Assembly: GCA_013398955.1 (NCBI GenBank)
Contig: VWPU01003220.1
Span: 434,001 to 498,000 of the forward strand
DNA: 64,000 nt
Direction: 5' to 3'
Source: Callaeas wilsoni
Lineage: Eukaryota > Chordata > Aves > Passeriformes > Callaeidae
Position 1 is the first letter of the stretch. The number at the start of each line of letters is the position of its first letter. Position numbers and translations under genes: made by a program. The notes under the pieces were generated by a model. It saw only the letters and a program-made list of their open reading frames with translations. It made no database searches and was not told where the DNA came from. Positions 1 to 14,811 of the stretch are shown in pieces.

Positions 1-3000
1 TTAATAGTGGTAAAAATACCTCCATGAAGCTTAGCAAAAGTGTTATTCAGCTGTTTAGGGTCTCAAATGAATGAAAACATTGCTTGTGTACAGAAAATGA
101 CTGCTGAATCAGTACTGTTTCTTCTTTACGGAAATGGAATAACCATGAAAAACCAACCATAACTGTCCAGTGTTAATGTTCTTTTTCAACTTTCTTATCT
201 TCTGGACTCTGATAAACATAATTCATAGGCAATTCTCTCCGGTGTCTTACTGCCTCTGTATCTCACACCCTAATCTTACCTTACAAACACGCAAAGGACA
301 CGCTGCCTTGCAAGGGGCACATGCAAGTTCCAGGCGCAATAAATGTGTCAACAAAGAGCTAACCAGGAAACAAACAAGATAGTGCAAAGCAGAAGCAATA
401 TGGCCTGAGCTTCTGCATTACAAATCCCTGTACTGCTTCTCTCTTTTATGTCTGTCCCACAATGAAGACCAGGACTACAAACCTACAGGTCCCACAAACA
501 GCTGCAGCAGAAGTGGAGAGAGATGTCCTGCTCCTGTAACAAACTCACACATAAGGTGCTGTATTAAGGTGATCTTTTCATACTCCCTACATTGACAAGT
601 GCTTCGTGTCTTTTAAAAACAGCAAAGAAAATTGCAAAACTCTTCCCCAAAAACATCTTCCACACTTATCCCAAATTTTCTGGCTCCTTGTCATGACTGT
701 ACATGGTATCAGCACCCTGGGGTCCTTTTCTGTCAAGAAGCGTCTTTATTCCATTTAACTAAATAAAGAAGCATGGACAAATGCATGGACACATGTCATA
801 ACATCTGCCAGCCATGACCTTGTGCAACCTTCTTAATATTTTTCTTTTATGTATTTGTTTGCATTATTTTTCATTTCACCCTTCTTGATAGAAAACATCT
901 ATATTATGAACTAAATCCATTATCCATAATACAATGCTGTTCAAACATTTCATAGTTAGTTACGTATTTTCCTTCCATATAAACAATATTAAACTCCCAT
1001 GTTGGAACTAAGTGCTCTTCAATACCCTGTTGCTGGGCTTTTCTACTCTGTATGAACAGGTACTAAGAGCAGGGTGATTTTGCCTCAGTTAAAATGGCCC
1101 ATACCAAGGCAGTTATATATTCAAGCCATACCACTTTCTCCTCTGTAATTCCTAGATTTCTAGTTCTAAGAGAGCTACCATGCTCTAATATTGACTGACA
1201 CTAACTTTAGACTAGTTGGAAATGTTTTCTGTAAATTTCTCAACCAGTATATGCAGGTTTTCATAATGCCAGGAGAGACCTGAGTATGAACAGCTACTGC
1301 TAGCACAAGTGCAAAGCTGCATTGGAATCTTTTGTGTGCCTACGGGAAAAAAAATAAAACTTCCTGACAACATCTTGCACTGTTTTCCAGTTATCACTGC
1401 TGCTCATAAGGCTTTGCAAGTTTCCAGAGGAGATAGCTGGATCAGGAGCTGGACTCCTTGGGGAGTTAGTAATGAGCTCTAATCCCTTTTGCATCTAAAT
1501 TGCTTCTGCTGACTTAGTTAAAGTTTTATTATCGTCCTGACAGTAGAGTTAACAGTCTCACCTCCAGCCCACCATCCTCACTTGCCTCTCTTTCTGCAGT
1601 GTCACTGAGACAGGTGAGTCAGTGAAACATCGCCACCTTAGGGCTCCTTTGCCTTGACAATTGCTCTGGCTGCCAAAATAGCAGCTACTCCATCCCGCTG
1701 TTAGATCCTGCTGCTGTGGTGCACCCACTGTTTCCAGCAGATGAGTTGTCTTTCGGGCTTGGGCTGCTCGGCTGCTCCCTACGGGGTGGGCAATCTCCCT
1801 CTGTGCCGTTCGCTGAGCACCCGTACAGCGCAGGTTATGTGAATGGCAGACTGACTGCACAAAGCACAGGCAGGTTTTTAAAAGCAGAGTCACAGCGTTA
1901 ATGTTTAGGATCGGTAAAAACCACCCCAAACTTGCAGTGCATAAAACTCCACATTGCAGAACAAACCCTCCCTTCTCCCTGCTCATATCAATTTCCTTGT
2001 TCCTTCGTGATAAACAAACACATCTCAATATAACAGCCTAACAAACACATATGCGGGCAGACAGCACAAGCCCCCGAGAATGGATTATTTCCCCAAAGAG
2101 TTACTTCGTGAATGATGTGACTGATCACATTTCTGGGTGTAACTGCTGTGCCAGCTTCTTGAGGCTGGACAACACTTGAAAACCTGATCTCAGGTAAGCA
2201 AAGGGGTGAATTTGCCTTGTTCAGAGTGGTACCATGATCGTGGTGATGCTCAAGGCCAGGGGAGAGGCAGGAGGGCTGGAACCTCTGGTCCCTCTGTCCC
2301 ACAGCCACACCACAGCTAAAAAGATAAATGCTTTCATCATACAGTTACTGCTCAGAAAATGGATTTGATTATGACATTGTGCCTTGCCAGAAGAGTATGA
2401 CCCCACCCAATGTTAACCCATAGCAAGGAAAAGCCTGTGAGTTTTGAAAAAACACCATAAAATTTAGAGGGTTTAGGTAGTTGAGGAGAAATGAAGTCTT
2501 GGCTGTTTTTGAAAAAATCTAACTCATCTCAGAAAGAGAAACAAACCACATATTCCCTCTCTAAAACGACTCCCGCATTTGTGAGAGTCTCAGAAGAATG
2601 AAATAAACATCAGTTAGGGCTGCCAAATGAGATGCACTGCTACACTACAGAGCAACAGTGACAGAAAAGAGAGTGAACTGAACGGGATCTAGGCAAAGCA
2701 GGGAACACAGTTATTAAAAACTGCTATGAAAATTGATTTGAATCCTTATTAACTTGCTACTTTCTTTTCCTTGTTATCTCTTATGTTCTCCATGCTGTAA
2801 AAGGCAAAAAATCAGCAGCAGAGAGTTTCTGTGTCTAAGCCAGACTTGTGATCTACAGCAGAAGAAAGTCCATGCTGGGAAAACAATGACTAAGAACAGT
2901 TGTGAGACATGTTGTGTCAACATAAATGACAGATGCCAATCATTAAGACTCCAGCTGAGGCTCAGCTACAAAGTTAAGACCAGAAAAATTTTGGAGGAGG

Positions 3001-6000
3001 TCTGAGGACATTAATATCTTTTCACAGGGACCACTTTGCGCTGTTTGCACCTGCTAAGCTCATACAAGTAGATCTGTCCCCAGGTACATGCCATGTGGAT
3101 TGTACAATGTGAACATGGGGCACACATAGTTGCTATGTAATTTCAACTAAGGTAATCTTTACAATAAAATAATGCTCATTTTAAGACTTTTTTGTTTTTT
3201 TTAAATCACAGCAGGTGTAACAACCTGAACAACCTGTGACTCACCAAAGCCATCCCACGATGCTTCTGTTGCCCTGGCTTTGCTCATCCTTCCTCCATCA
3301 CAGGAAGGGTAGCTACAGCTGTGAGGTCTCAGAGGCTGTGAATGGCTCTACATCACTTGTTTATACAGCACTAAGACTAATTTTGGGATTTGGTTCAATG
3401 TGTGACACCATACATTTAAACCCCACCATTAAACAGCTACAGTGGTGTGCTGACTAAGCTCTTGAGAAACTTGGTTAACACTGGAGAGGTTATATTAGAA
3501 AAGGAGCAAGCTCCACATAGAGGAGATGTTGAGAATCGGCTACACCATCTGTAAAGTTCAAATTCAGCTTGAATTAAATTAAAGTAGACCTTTGAGTTTG
3601 TAGGTTCAGAAACAAAACTGATGATACTCTTTATGTCATGAAAAAAATCCAGTCATACACCAGGGCCACAGACCTCGGGCACAAAGAGACGAGAGCTGGA
3701 ATGGATAGTTCAGCTGGTCCATCCTTCTGCCACAGCAGCACTGTTCTGAATGACTGACTCCCATGTTGATGTGTTCAGAAGAGATTCAGGTTTGCATGTC
3801 ACTAGGAAGCCCTTTAGAAACACATGTGGCCTGTTGGATACACCCTAACAGAAGAAGCAATAGACACAGCAGGGGAAAGAAGTTTAAGAATGTTAAATCA
3901 CAAACATATAATAAAGGACTGTGCCAAATCAGGAAACACAAAGAGAAGTCGAAGCAGAGGGTTTTGAATAGGAGGCAGAGAGAACAGAGCAGAAGAAAGG
4001 TGAGATGTCTGTGGGCGAGTGGGGACCGAGGCACAGAGAATGCACACACCAGACATATACCCTGAGACCAGATACGGAGAAAACATGGGACAGAAACGAC
4101 CACGCCTTTGTCAGAAGGGCTCTGCATTAACAGCCAGCGCAACGCACACTCAGTGCCCTGGAGGGAGAAGGAGCCACTGAGCTCTGACCCATCGCGTTAC
4201 AGCTGGATACAGCGTCAGGCTGGCGAGGTTTGCAGAGCCAGACACACACATCTTCAGACAAGATTTGAATTTCGGAGGTAAAATTCTCTCAAACTGGAAC
4301 TGAAACTGAACTACTGAAGAAAAAGAAATGCTTTTCCTTTTCCAGTGTCAGGCTTGATCCTGAAACTGCTGAAGGCACTTGAATTGAATGGTCTGCAGGA
4401 ACTGAGTACTCTGAGTAGAGAGAGAAAGGAGGGGAATAAGAGAATTGGGAACCATAAAGTCTGACTCCAACATGTAAAAGCAATTCTCCTAATTTCCAGT
4501 TGTCATATAGAGTTTTTAAAAAGCAATTATGCACGACTGGCATTTTCTAATAAAACCTAATCCATGGAAAATTTATCAACCAGTTTCTACTGTCTCATTA
4601 TAAGTAATAATAAAAAAGGCAAAACAGAACCCTCGTAGAAGACTGTGGGGAAAACAAACAAAATAAGAGTAATGAAGGATTTGAATGAATTAGACATAAG
4701 GATAGAGACAATAAAAAGCAGCAATACATCAAGGAAGATATCTGAGAGCATAAACCAGAATTTCTTATTTACATAGGTAAAGGATTCCTAGAGAGAAAAC
4801 AGTTCTTGATTAGACTATAGGATAGAAGAGTTTGAAATCAAGAAGTAAAATTATGCATGGAGAAAGCACGTTGCATAAACATTTTGGTCAGGTATTCACT
4901 GATGTATTTAAACAACGGAGTCCCAACACAAGAAGAGTAAAATAAAACATTTTAGATGTAATGGTAGGAAGTGTAAAATGGAGCCTTAACAGAAATAAAG
5001 TAAACAAGATGCAGCAGTAAAGGCCACAGAAGAAAAAAATGAATTTAATGTTGAACCAAGGATTTGAATACCCAGGGTGCAGGTATACCTAAGCAAGATT
5101 TCTAAAGGCCACTGCAGTTCATGCTGTCAAATTTTTGCCATTTTTGCCATTTTCTGTGATTCTGCTCTCAATTAAATAGAGAAGAATCAAGCCTAATTCA
5201 AAGATACTGGATTAAGAGCAGCTTTACCTCAAGGATGAGGAGAGGAAAGCCATAGTCTTTATAAGAGGCCCATTAAAGATTTATTCTTCCAGATTTAAAT
5301 TAAAGAAGATAGGCTTAATACAATAAGCACAATCCTGTAAATCCATCCTTTTACAAATCAGTAAAAAATCAGGATACAATCCGAAAGAGATGGAAATGAA
5401 AACTGAAGAGGGAAGAGGAAGAAAATAAAGAACAGCCACATGGCATATAGATGCAAAGTTCTTACAACATGTGATATGATACTGATCTCATCTTCATAAG
5501 CAGTAATAAATTCCTTTTCAAAGTAATCACCAAGCTAATACTGATACGGTTTATATATAGAACATCAATTCAAGTATGCTTTGCCATGTAAACTGTTTTA
5601 TAAAATTATGAAACCAAACCTGCAAAAAATATTCACTTCAAGTAAACATCCGCTGTAGTGTCCATAACCCAAACATTAGCAAGTGCTGGTACAAGCAGGA
5701 GAAACAGCCAGTGAATTAGTCAACATCTGGTCAATAAGTAAAATGATTACCTTGTACTCTTTGCTTACTTTTACTTTTGGCTAAAAGGAATCACACTGGG
5801 AAAGTTAATTGAATTTTGTAAAGCACCATGGTTTGAAAAAGATCAAAGTGTTCTTCAAAAAGAAGCTATTTTTTAGGTCACGATTTTGTGCTTTCTTCTT
5901 AAATGCGATGCACACTAAGAAGTAATTGTTTTAAAAGAATAATAGGTTAGTGATTGAACAGAAACTCAGAAAACACAAATTCGTGCCAAGGAGGGAAATA

Positions 6001-7264
6001 CAGCATACAGAGACCAAAATAAATGAATGTGTGAGAAAAAAATAACCACAGAAGGCAGGTTTGTGTCTAAGCTTGTGTTTGTTGGTTTGAGTTTTATTGT
6101 TTGTTTGGGTTTTTTTTCTTCTTGGGGCTTTTTTGTTGGTTACCCCTACCAAGGTAAATATTGACTGAAAAACCAATCAGTTTAGAACTGGAATCATAAT
6201 TAGTTATTATTTTTATTATTAGGAAAAGATTATAGCCAGAGCAAGTCATACGAACTTAGCTGAACTTCCACCACTAAGGAGACTAAGGGGCAAGTCCATG
6301 TCTATAGGAGAAGGTTCTACAGCTATATATACTCTACATACTGGTCCAGGGAGTATTTTCTGGCTTCTAGACCAACTGATACATGTTCATAGGGGTAAAA
6401 TGGTTTGACTGTGTTTAAAATGTTGAATAGCAAAGCCATGTTTTTTGAGCTAATGCCTAAACTATGGCCAACATTTGCTTGCAACGGTCTTTTGTCTGAG
6501 CAAAAACCTATTGAGCTTTTACTGCATAAGGCAAATAAGGAGCTGATGTTTTATTAGAGGCTTCACTCTCAAACCGACAGTTGTGTCTTACTGCAACATG
6601 ACAAGAACAAGCTTTCTTTTCACAACTGCGCTGAGACAATCAAGGTGTGATGGCAACCAAGCGCTGCAGCTCCTGCCCCTGCTCCTGGAGAACTTGACCT
6701 TGCAAAGAGCTGAGAGCCTGAGGGCACACGGGCTTGTAGCCTGAGCACTTAACTATAACTAATGGCTGCTCCTCTCCAGGAAATCCCTCTGGCCATCAAT
6801 GGGCGAAAGCTTGGCTTAAGAAATACAGCTTCGGTAGTGGTCCAGAAGCAGCTGTTGACATAATGAAGCACAGATCTGCAGCTAACACAAGCCACTCCAT
6901 TTATAAAGCCTTCCCTAGGAGACAGATTAATTAGACCCAAAAGGATTCTTTTCTGGATATGCAAAAACAGTTAAAAAGGTATTAACTTAACGTTAAATAT
7001 AATAATTGACAAAATGATAGACATGTTTTCTTGCTTTGTCTCTGTTTCGTCTCATTAATGCTGACTTCAAAACAACCTGTAGAAAATGTTTTCCTTTTCC
7101 TAAGGATCACAATCAGTGATCACAATCTCTCAAGTCACCAAAAATTTCTGTCTATCTCTTCTGAGTTTTATCTCAGGTAAATACCTTGACTAGTCAGACT
7201 AAAATCTCAAGGGAAGTAGATAAAAGGCTATAATCTGAAACATGTTTAAGATAAAACCTTTGTG

Positions 7265-7316
7265 CTTTAGAATAGCACAAAGAATATCCTCTTTAGAATA
7301 GAACGAAGAATATCCT
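7265..7316. repeat. Tandem duplication, 26 bp x 2
   Basis: Two adjacent 26-bp units, each starting CTTTAGAATAG and ending AGAATATCCT, differ at two positions. This is a simple local duplication in intron sequence. Confidence 0.9.
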
Positions 7317-10300
7317 CTAGGAAGATGAGCCTGCTGGTGAAGCTGAAAGATTCATAAAAAAATAATTTGCTCCATTATTTTCAAACAAAACCTACATGAA
7401 ATAATTTTTACCACTTTTTTGTATTTTTTTCTTTTATTCATGAACTCATATTTTTTCATTTGCTTTTCACCACCATCCTATTATTAGAAGCTGAATTTTA
7501 ATTATTTGGACAAATTAATTGAAATATAGTAAAAATAATAGATAAAGCAATTTTCTACACAGCTTTTGTATAAATAATTTGAGATATGGGAAGTACTAGC
7601 TTTGTATTTTCTTATCTCGCTCCTATTGATTGCTAATGCTGTAGGCTCAAGTAAAACGACCAGTTTTGAACTTTATATTGATTATTGTGCATTAAAGATT
7701 CACAGTCTGGAGAGAAATGAGGGTGAATGCATTTAATATACTATAAATAATTTTAGATTATTTAATAGGAAAACCTAGAATTAATTTTACTTATTAAAAG
7801 CCTAAGCAATAATTGCATGCTATGTATTAATGTTGTTTATTTATATATTTATTGCAATTTTATATTAATCTTTTAAAGAACTTTCCTGTAACCAAACACA
7901 TGACAAGCCACTGATCACAAGAGCACCATCGGGAAATCCTTGCAGTCTCATGGCATATCTCCAAACATGTAAATCTGTGCATCAGCTCTGTACAATGATG
8001 GGATGCAGGGCTGGACTTAATGCCAGCAGTGACACTGGAATGAGATGGTATCATGGTAATTTAACTCACGTTTACATTTGTTGACTCGTTGAAAATTTGA
8101 TCTTTTCACTGTTATTACAAAAAATCAAATATGAGCCATGACTGTAATGTGCTTACATGCTGTAATGAAAATCTTTACAACTTTGATTTGAAAGATCCAA
8201 AGTTTTAATAGAATAAGAAAAAATCTGATTGATTTGTCTATAGGAAAAAGCCAGTGAAAGCAGAGAGAGACAACGTATCAGGACTAGGAAAGAATTACAT
8301 CCGTGTGCGTGTGTTCCCACGTCTCACATTTGGTCACGTAACCCTTCTTGAGTGCCCATGGGCTCTGCAAAAGACTGTCATTGACTTGGAGGAGTCTACT
8401 TGGTGATATCTTTTGTACACACTTTCCCCATGTCACGTTTTGTCACATTTGTCACCATATGACATTTCTGCGGGCGGAAAATCCTCTGCTGCCCTCGACA
8501 GCAGCAGCCACGTCCCCCTGGACCATGGCACAAGACCAGCAGCAGTGTGCTGGTGGCCAGCCCGAGCTCCGCACTGCACCAGACCTCTGCTCCAGCACTA
8601 ACTACAAACAGGGCTTTGGACAGCCCCCTGGATACTTCACGTGCTATCTGGAGGACCTCCCTACCCCTCTCTGGCCCGTGACAACGGGTGTCTGATACTG
8701 ACCTCATACTTTCTTTCAGGGATTTCCTAACACTTAGAAAATCAATTTGGAATACCCACACACTGTTTTCACTCTTTTTCAAGTCCTTGACTTCACCTGT
8801 ACTACATGCAGGAAAACCTGACATGGTTGGACAATATCACCTGACTGCTCCCTTGGGATATTGGGCTGTCTTTGCCTATTTAGTGCTTTTTGTCAGCTGT
8901 CAGAGACACCTAGAATTGTTGTGTTTTTACAATGTCTTACTGCCAGCTGTAAGTGGGCCTTCCATGGACTATAGCAGTACAAAAATTAATCCTAAATTCA
9001 ATAAAATACTATCCCATAAATGAGAACTTCACAAGTCCCAGCAACCTTTATCACAGGCATGAAGAAGTAAATCTTCCCAGTCAGTAAGAATACAATGAAT
9101 ACTCTAGAAATTTATCTCACTATTTAATATCTAAATTTCTTACACAAAAGCAATTGAGGACTTCTTAAATAGCATTGTATAATAATTCCCAGACAAAAAC
9201 TGCATTAAGATAAAGTTACAATTGAACATACATATCAATAATTTAAGGTAAAATACATTACAGGGATATATATTTAGCCCCAAGCACAATTTACAAATCT
9301 CAGAAGTTTACAGATCTGGTTATACTGAAAAGAAAAACAAGGGAGATTAAAAATTGGAAATGTGAGAACAGCTGCCTCAGAACAGTGAAATATGATGGCC
9401 ACTGTGAGAGGCAGCATGCCTTTGGCATCAGACCTATTGAAAATATTCAGTTTTCTAAAGAGAAACATTCCTTGTGTAATTCTTTGAATGAAAATATATG
9501 GCAACCTCTATTGTAGAAGGCACTCAAAAAACCTGGCTTCAAGTATTAAATAATTGAAGAGATCTATGGATAAAACTTCTTTATAATTATGTTTCCTTAT
9601 GAATTCTTAAAAAACGGTTTATAAAGTAAGTTATGTCACTTTTAATAATACATTGAAGTCTTGATATAGAAATGAAAGGAAGTCTCAGCTTTTGTCATTA
9701 AAACTCATCTCCTTGTGGAACAATTAATTCTGTTTCCAGACTTATTTTTTTGCCTGGAAAACATACAGACTATACTACTGTGTAAGCTAAGGGACTTAGG
9801 ACCCCAAGTCACATGAAATAAAAAGATTTAGGAGTCTTGTATCATCTGAAGTTAGAGGGATTTTAAAAATTGCACACAATTAATTGAATGCATAAACATA
9901 ATAAAACCCCTTAAAATCATGAATTATTCTTATACTTAATGCAGGACTGTTACCATCAAAATACATTGCCAACCATGGTGCTCACAACCATTATTTATGC
10001 TCCAAGACAAGCTAAAAATCAGCTCACTCATGTAGTGCATACTAAAGATTGAATAAAAGCCTGGCTGCCCAGCAGATCTCCAAGTACTTTACAAATAAAA
10101 ATGGACCAATACAACAATTGTTGGACATGCACAGCTTCCACTGAAGTCACAATATGTATTTTAGGATTAAGCCACAGTCAAAGAGCCTGGTTTTGCACAT
10201 TACTCACTAGAAGACCCCTTGGCTTCAAGACCCAGTGAGCTCAGCAGGGATGCTTTGGTGAATGGGAAGTGCTGAACAGGCTTCTCATCAAATTTCACAA

Positions 10301-13300
10301 TGATCTTATAATCATGCTCCATTACTCCTTGCTACATCACACCTTGTTTTACAAACAATGCCATATAAAGAACCAAAGTGATCTGCAATACCATAACAGT
10401 AGAATAACCTAGAGGAAGAAGACAGAAAAAAAAAAAAGAAAACCCAACCCAAAACCTTGATAAGCAATGCAAATGCAAGTGGTAGAGTTAAGCAGAACCC
10501 ACGATGCCTGGTTGTCAATCTTATGCTTTAATCGCGAGGTCAAGAAGCCCTCTTCTGCTGTCATTGTCACAACAGACCATGAACTGAGAGTGAAAATCTG
10601 TGGGGAAACAAGGAAAAGATGTGAAAGCACCTCTTTGGGCTTGGAAAATACCTCTCACAGAACTCTCCTTTATGATAATCACATTGGAAGAGCAGCGACT
10701 CATGTCTTACACAACAAGTTCCAGATTCCTCTGAAGTATAGGAAAAAAGTGATCTCTTCTGCCCAGGGATAAAAGCCCAGGCCACTTCTGCAATGAAAAG
10801 GAGGGGGAAAGAGAGAACGGGCAGAGGTGGGATGGAGAAGGAAGGGAGAGCCTCAGAGAGCCAGGCTTGCCCCTCCAACCAACAGCTGAGGGACACTGAT
10901 CCCTTCTACGAAGCTGGAGGCAGTTGCCTTGGCTTTCCAAGGCTCTGGAACAAGCAGAACAGGCAAAGGGATTTTGCAGCCCTTGCCCTCTGCAGTGCAT
11001 TCCCTCTGCAATTCCAGCCCACTACCTGATCCATGCTCTAAGTCCCCTTGTTCCCACAGCCCAGTGGAAAATTTGTCATTTGTGTTAGTGTTTCACCGGG
11101 GCTAACTTTGAAACTGGTTATGCTCCCATTTTCTCTGGAAATAGGAATAGAAAACTGAACACTGCATTCTTTCCTATACAGAGTTTGAATATGGAACTAT
11201 TAAACAATCTAAATCCTATTTTCTTTTTGAATATATTTACCTACTTTTTTATTTTTTTAACACTACCTAAAATTTTCTTGCTGGTAGCCATCAATTACTT
11301 GGAAGTTTCATAGCTTCCTTTGAGCTCATATGTAGTTTTCCAGCCATTATATTTTTAATTTCACATGCAGGATTTTAATACATTGTCTACTGCAGCCATA
11401 AATCACTTAAATGTGTTAGAAAGCAGATTGCTCAGTAATTGCCATTTTATTTACTATCCTGATGTAAGCAATTCAAATATCACTCAGTTTTCAAACTTAG
11501 AAACAATGTAAAGAGACTTAGGAGAGAATGCAGTACAAGTGTAAACAGCAATCAGTAGTCATTGTTTTCACTTCCATTAGTAGCAATGTTTTCCTAAAAA
11601 AATTACTAGGACAACTTTGTGAACTGAACCACTTGTGACTCAATGGATGCTGTTAAGGTCTCAGTATCAACAGCTCTCACCACATTGTTTTCCAGATCTA
11701 GAAATGCTAAAGGAGACAACATCCCTTGGAAGCGGTAAAAGGAGCTGAGAAATATGTGGTGCTGTTGTTCAGCCATTCTTGGTGAAATGGTAAATACAAA
11801 GAGAGATTTCAAAGGCAAAATCTCCTAAATACAAGATGAGAGACTGCAGGTAGACTGTCAGAGCGAATTTACCCATGTGACAATGCAACACCCTCCAATT
11901 TCTTCACAGAAGTTAGAACTCTATTGTAAGAGGCAGAGCAATAACACCAGTGGTAAATACTGACTTTTCTGTAGATGTTTTTTATCAGTCTCTTACCATA
12001 ACACTCATCTTAACAGACACAGTATCACACTTGGACCTTTATTCACACAAAAGAGAAGTATCATCCATTCGGTTACTGTGTTTGGACCTAGATCTGGACA
12101 GCCTAAAGCCTTCCTGTGCCAAGCCCTTCCTACTGAGTGTACTGGCATTTCCAAAGAGAGAATATGAAAAATAATCATACTTTTACATTTATATGGTTTT
12201 TATACCATATACACTATACTTATAAAAATTTTATGTGTACTATAATATATAGTATTAGTAGGCACACTGGGAGGCACATTGGCTTAAAGTCACCTGAATC
12301 TGGGTGGGAGTACAAGTAAATATATAAAATATTTATCTTTGTCTTTTAATATTGTTTACTTTCTCAGCACCCTCAGATTTTCCCATGCGCCTCTATGACA
12401 CCTACACACTTATTTTGAAACATCATAGAAAGATCTCTGACAGAAGCATGTCTAGAAATGCAATGCAACTTACAAAGCATAAATTCAACTTGTTTCCTGA
12501 TTGGGGTAATCTGCACCCCTTTTTCAGAAGAGCGTGTTTACCAGAATTGATTTCTCTCCCTAACTTCTAAAATGATTACATTTCTGACAGTCAACTGAAA
12601 GTATTCGCATTTGGAAAAGAGTTCTGCTGTGCTCCTACACTTCCATTCTGCTCTAAAGGCCAAGCAATGAAGCATCTTATGGGCTCCTGTTTACGGGAGA
12701 TGTTAGGGGAAGTGACCACAATTCCAGAAGCAGAAAGTGTGGATATGAGACATCTCAACTTTATAACACATAAGATAACACAAAAGCACTTTCAAATGGA
12801 AATAATTTGGGCTTTTTCCGAATTCCTATGGGTTTGAAGTGAGATGCTTCATTTGGCAGATGAAAATTTCCATGGGAACAAGATGGATTTGTGGAAAAGT
12901 CCATTTAGTAAAACTCCTTGAATTTCCATTATGAAAGGATTCAAGCACAAAACAGATGACCACATTTCTAATTTCCTCAAAAATAGCTTGGAGGTGAACA
13001 CCCTAGTCCAGCCAGGCCTGCCCCTACCCACATGCTAGACCGAGTTCCTTTATCCTAGAACAAATCATGCTTCATTCCCAGTACATTAAACTCATCTCAT
13101 ATAGTCACTTATTAGACATAATGGATGCAATTTTACCTGAAATAAAATATTTATGGGGAACGCACACACAAGACAGAATATGGCAATTACTGTACTCAAG
13201 ATAGTCAGCATTATCCTTTGCAGCAGATATTTCCATCATGCTGCAAATACTTCTCTTTTTGGGTTATTTTACGACAATCCTAAATGTATAAAGTTTTTGA

Positions 13301-13702
13301 GTAATGGCATTAATTTATGAATTTTTTATTCCAATGCAGGTTGACTCCTAACATTGAAACTTACAGTTTCTGCTTAATAACTAACAATTAGCACTTACAT
13401 TGCTCTCCCTTTAATTTCAAAACGTAATTACTGTCTTACTTTTCTGATCCTTAAAGGTGGCTGAGCTGTTTAACACAATAATCAGAAGTGAGTTATGCAA
13501 ATTCAAGGACAGTGTTGATATCCACTGCCTGTCAGAACCTCAGCTGTCCCTGTGGGTCTGTTCGGTACACTTCGCTTTAGAATTTTTGCAACCACAGACT
13601 GCAGAAGTTTACATCGTTGCCCAATCCATTCCAAGAACAATAACATGAACTATCTCCTGCTAATCAGTACTGAGATAAGCTTAGAAACAACTGAGAAGGA
13701 TG

Positions 13703-13946
13703 AGAATCATAGAAGGTCTTGGGTTGGAAGGGACCTTAAAGATCATCTGGTTCCAACCCTCCTGCCATGGGCAGGGACACCTTCCACTAAACCAGGTTGC
13801 TCAGAGCCCCATCCAACCTGGCCTTGGACACTTCCAGGGATGAAGCACCTACAGCTTCTCTGGGCAACCTGTGCCAGTGCCTCACCACCCAATGAGTATA
13901 GATTTTTTCCCTATACTCTAATGTAAACCTTTTTCAGTTTAAAATG
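13703..13946 (-). repeat. CR1 LINE 3' fragment
   Basis: The plus strand reads AGAATCATAGAAGGTCTTGG then GGTTGGAAGGGACCTTAAAG and runs through the familiar CR1 3'-end text (CCATGGGCAGGGACACC, CACTTCCAGGGATG, GGGCAACCTGTGCCAGTGCC). The ATTCTATG-type terminus is therefore on the left, so the element lies on the minus strand. It is a 5'-truncated copy of roughly 240 bp, the usual form of CR1 in birds. The far end near 13946 is approximate. Confidence 0.92.
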
Positions 13947-14768
13947 GAACTAACAACCCATCATAAAGAAGATACTTACCTTATGCTGAGCAGTCTTCAT
14001 TTATAAAGAGGATGAATTTCTAAGATAGATGCAAATTTCAGATAATTTTTCAGAGGTGTAGGGTATAAAATTTCAGAGAAGAAAAATAATGCAGGTACAT
14101 TACTCTTGGGACACAATCTGGACTGGCTGTGTATTACCCTCCAAGCCATGCAGGCAGATCATTCTGATTCAGACATTGCTTTGATAACTTATATCAGAGG
14201 CTACTCAAATGGTCAAAGAGGTGGGGACCATCACGCAAAATTTTGCACAAATGCACACCTACACATGTGTAACACAAGAGGCGGTTTAAAAGAGAAACAT
14301 TGAAAGGTATGGACAGACACACACATAAAAAACCCTCTTACAATCGCCACTGAAGTGCCCAACCTTACAAAAGACGTCTAGCACTCACTTCACAAATGAA
14401 ATGACAGAACAGCCAAAGTATGAGGGTTTTGCATCTCTCTCCCCTGTCCCCATTTCACACTCAGTCCCTGTTGCCAAATGCCTGTCTCTGCAAGTCAGGG
14501 GACAGCCAGCAAAATCCCCACTACTCTGAGTGTCTCCAAGAAAATGAAAAATTCTTGTCTAGAAGGCATGCATTAAACTGAAACTTAAGTAACCTGACTG
14601 ACTCATAACATGCTTGTTACACATTTCTTTGTGTATTTAGGCACCAAAGAGCACTGAAGCAACAATTAAACTCAGTATTCAGAAATGTTGTTCAAAGTTT
14701 GTAAAACCTGAATTTTCTGCATAATTCTGAGCTGTAAACCATTTTAAAGCAAATGTGCTTATAAAGTG

Positions 14769-14811
14769 AAGTGCTAAAAATAATTATTTTAAGTGCTAAA
14801 AGTAATTATTA
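14769..14811. repeat. Tandem duplication, about 22 bp x 2
   Basis: Units AAGTGCTAAAAATAATTATT(TT) and AAGTGCTAAAAGTAATTATT(A) lie side by side with one substitution and an end difference. Confidence 0.88.

Noticed and set aside
1558..2028. 156-codon open frame on the minus strand
   Set aside because: No domain, low-complexity or family resemblance; no start context or splice logic; overlaps other frames in a mildly GC-rich intron patch. Read as chance.
3655..3760. Possible old CR1 or hAT-like fragment (GAGCTGGAATGGATAG...)
   Set aside because: Resemblance to repeat ends is too short and diverged to support a call by eye.
8348..8695. 115-codon plus-strand open frame over a GC-richer patch
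   Set aside because: No recognisable domain; overlapping open frames on both strands show composition rather than coding.
11606..11818. 70-codon minus-strand frame with an MAEQQHHIFLSSFYRF segment
   Set aside because: No known domain and no splice-consistent continuation; treated as chance.
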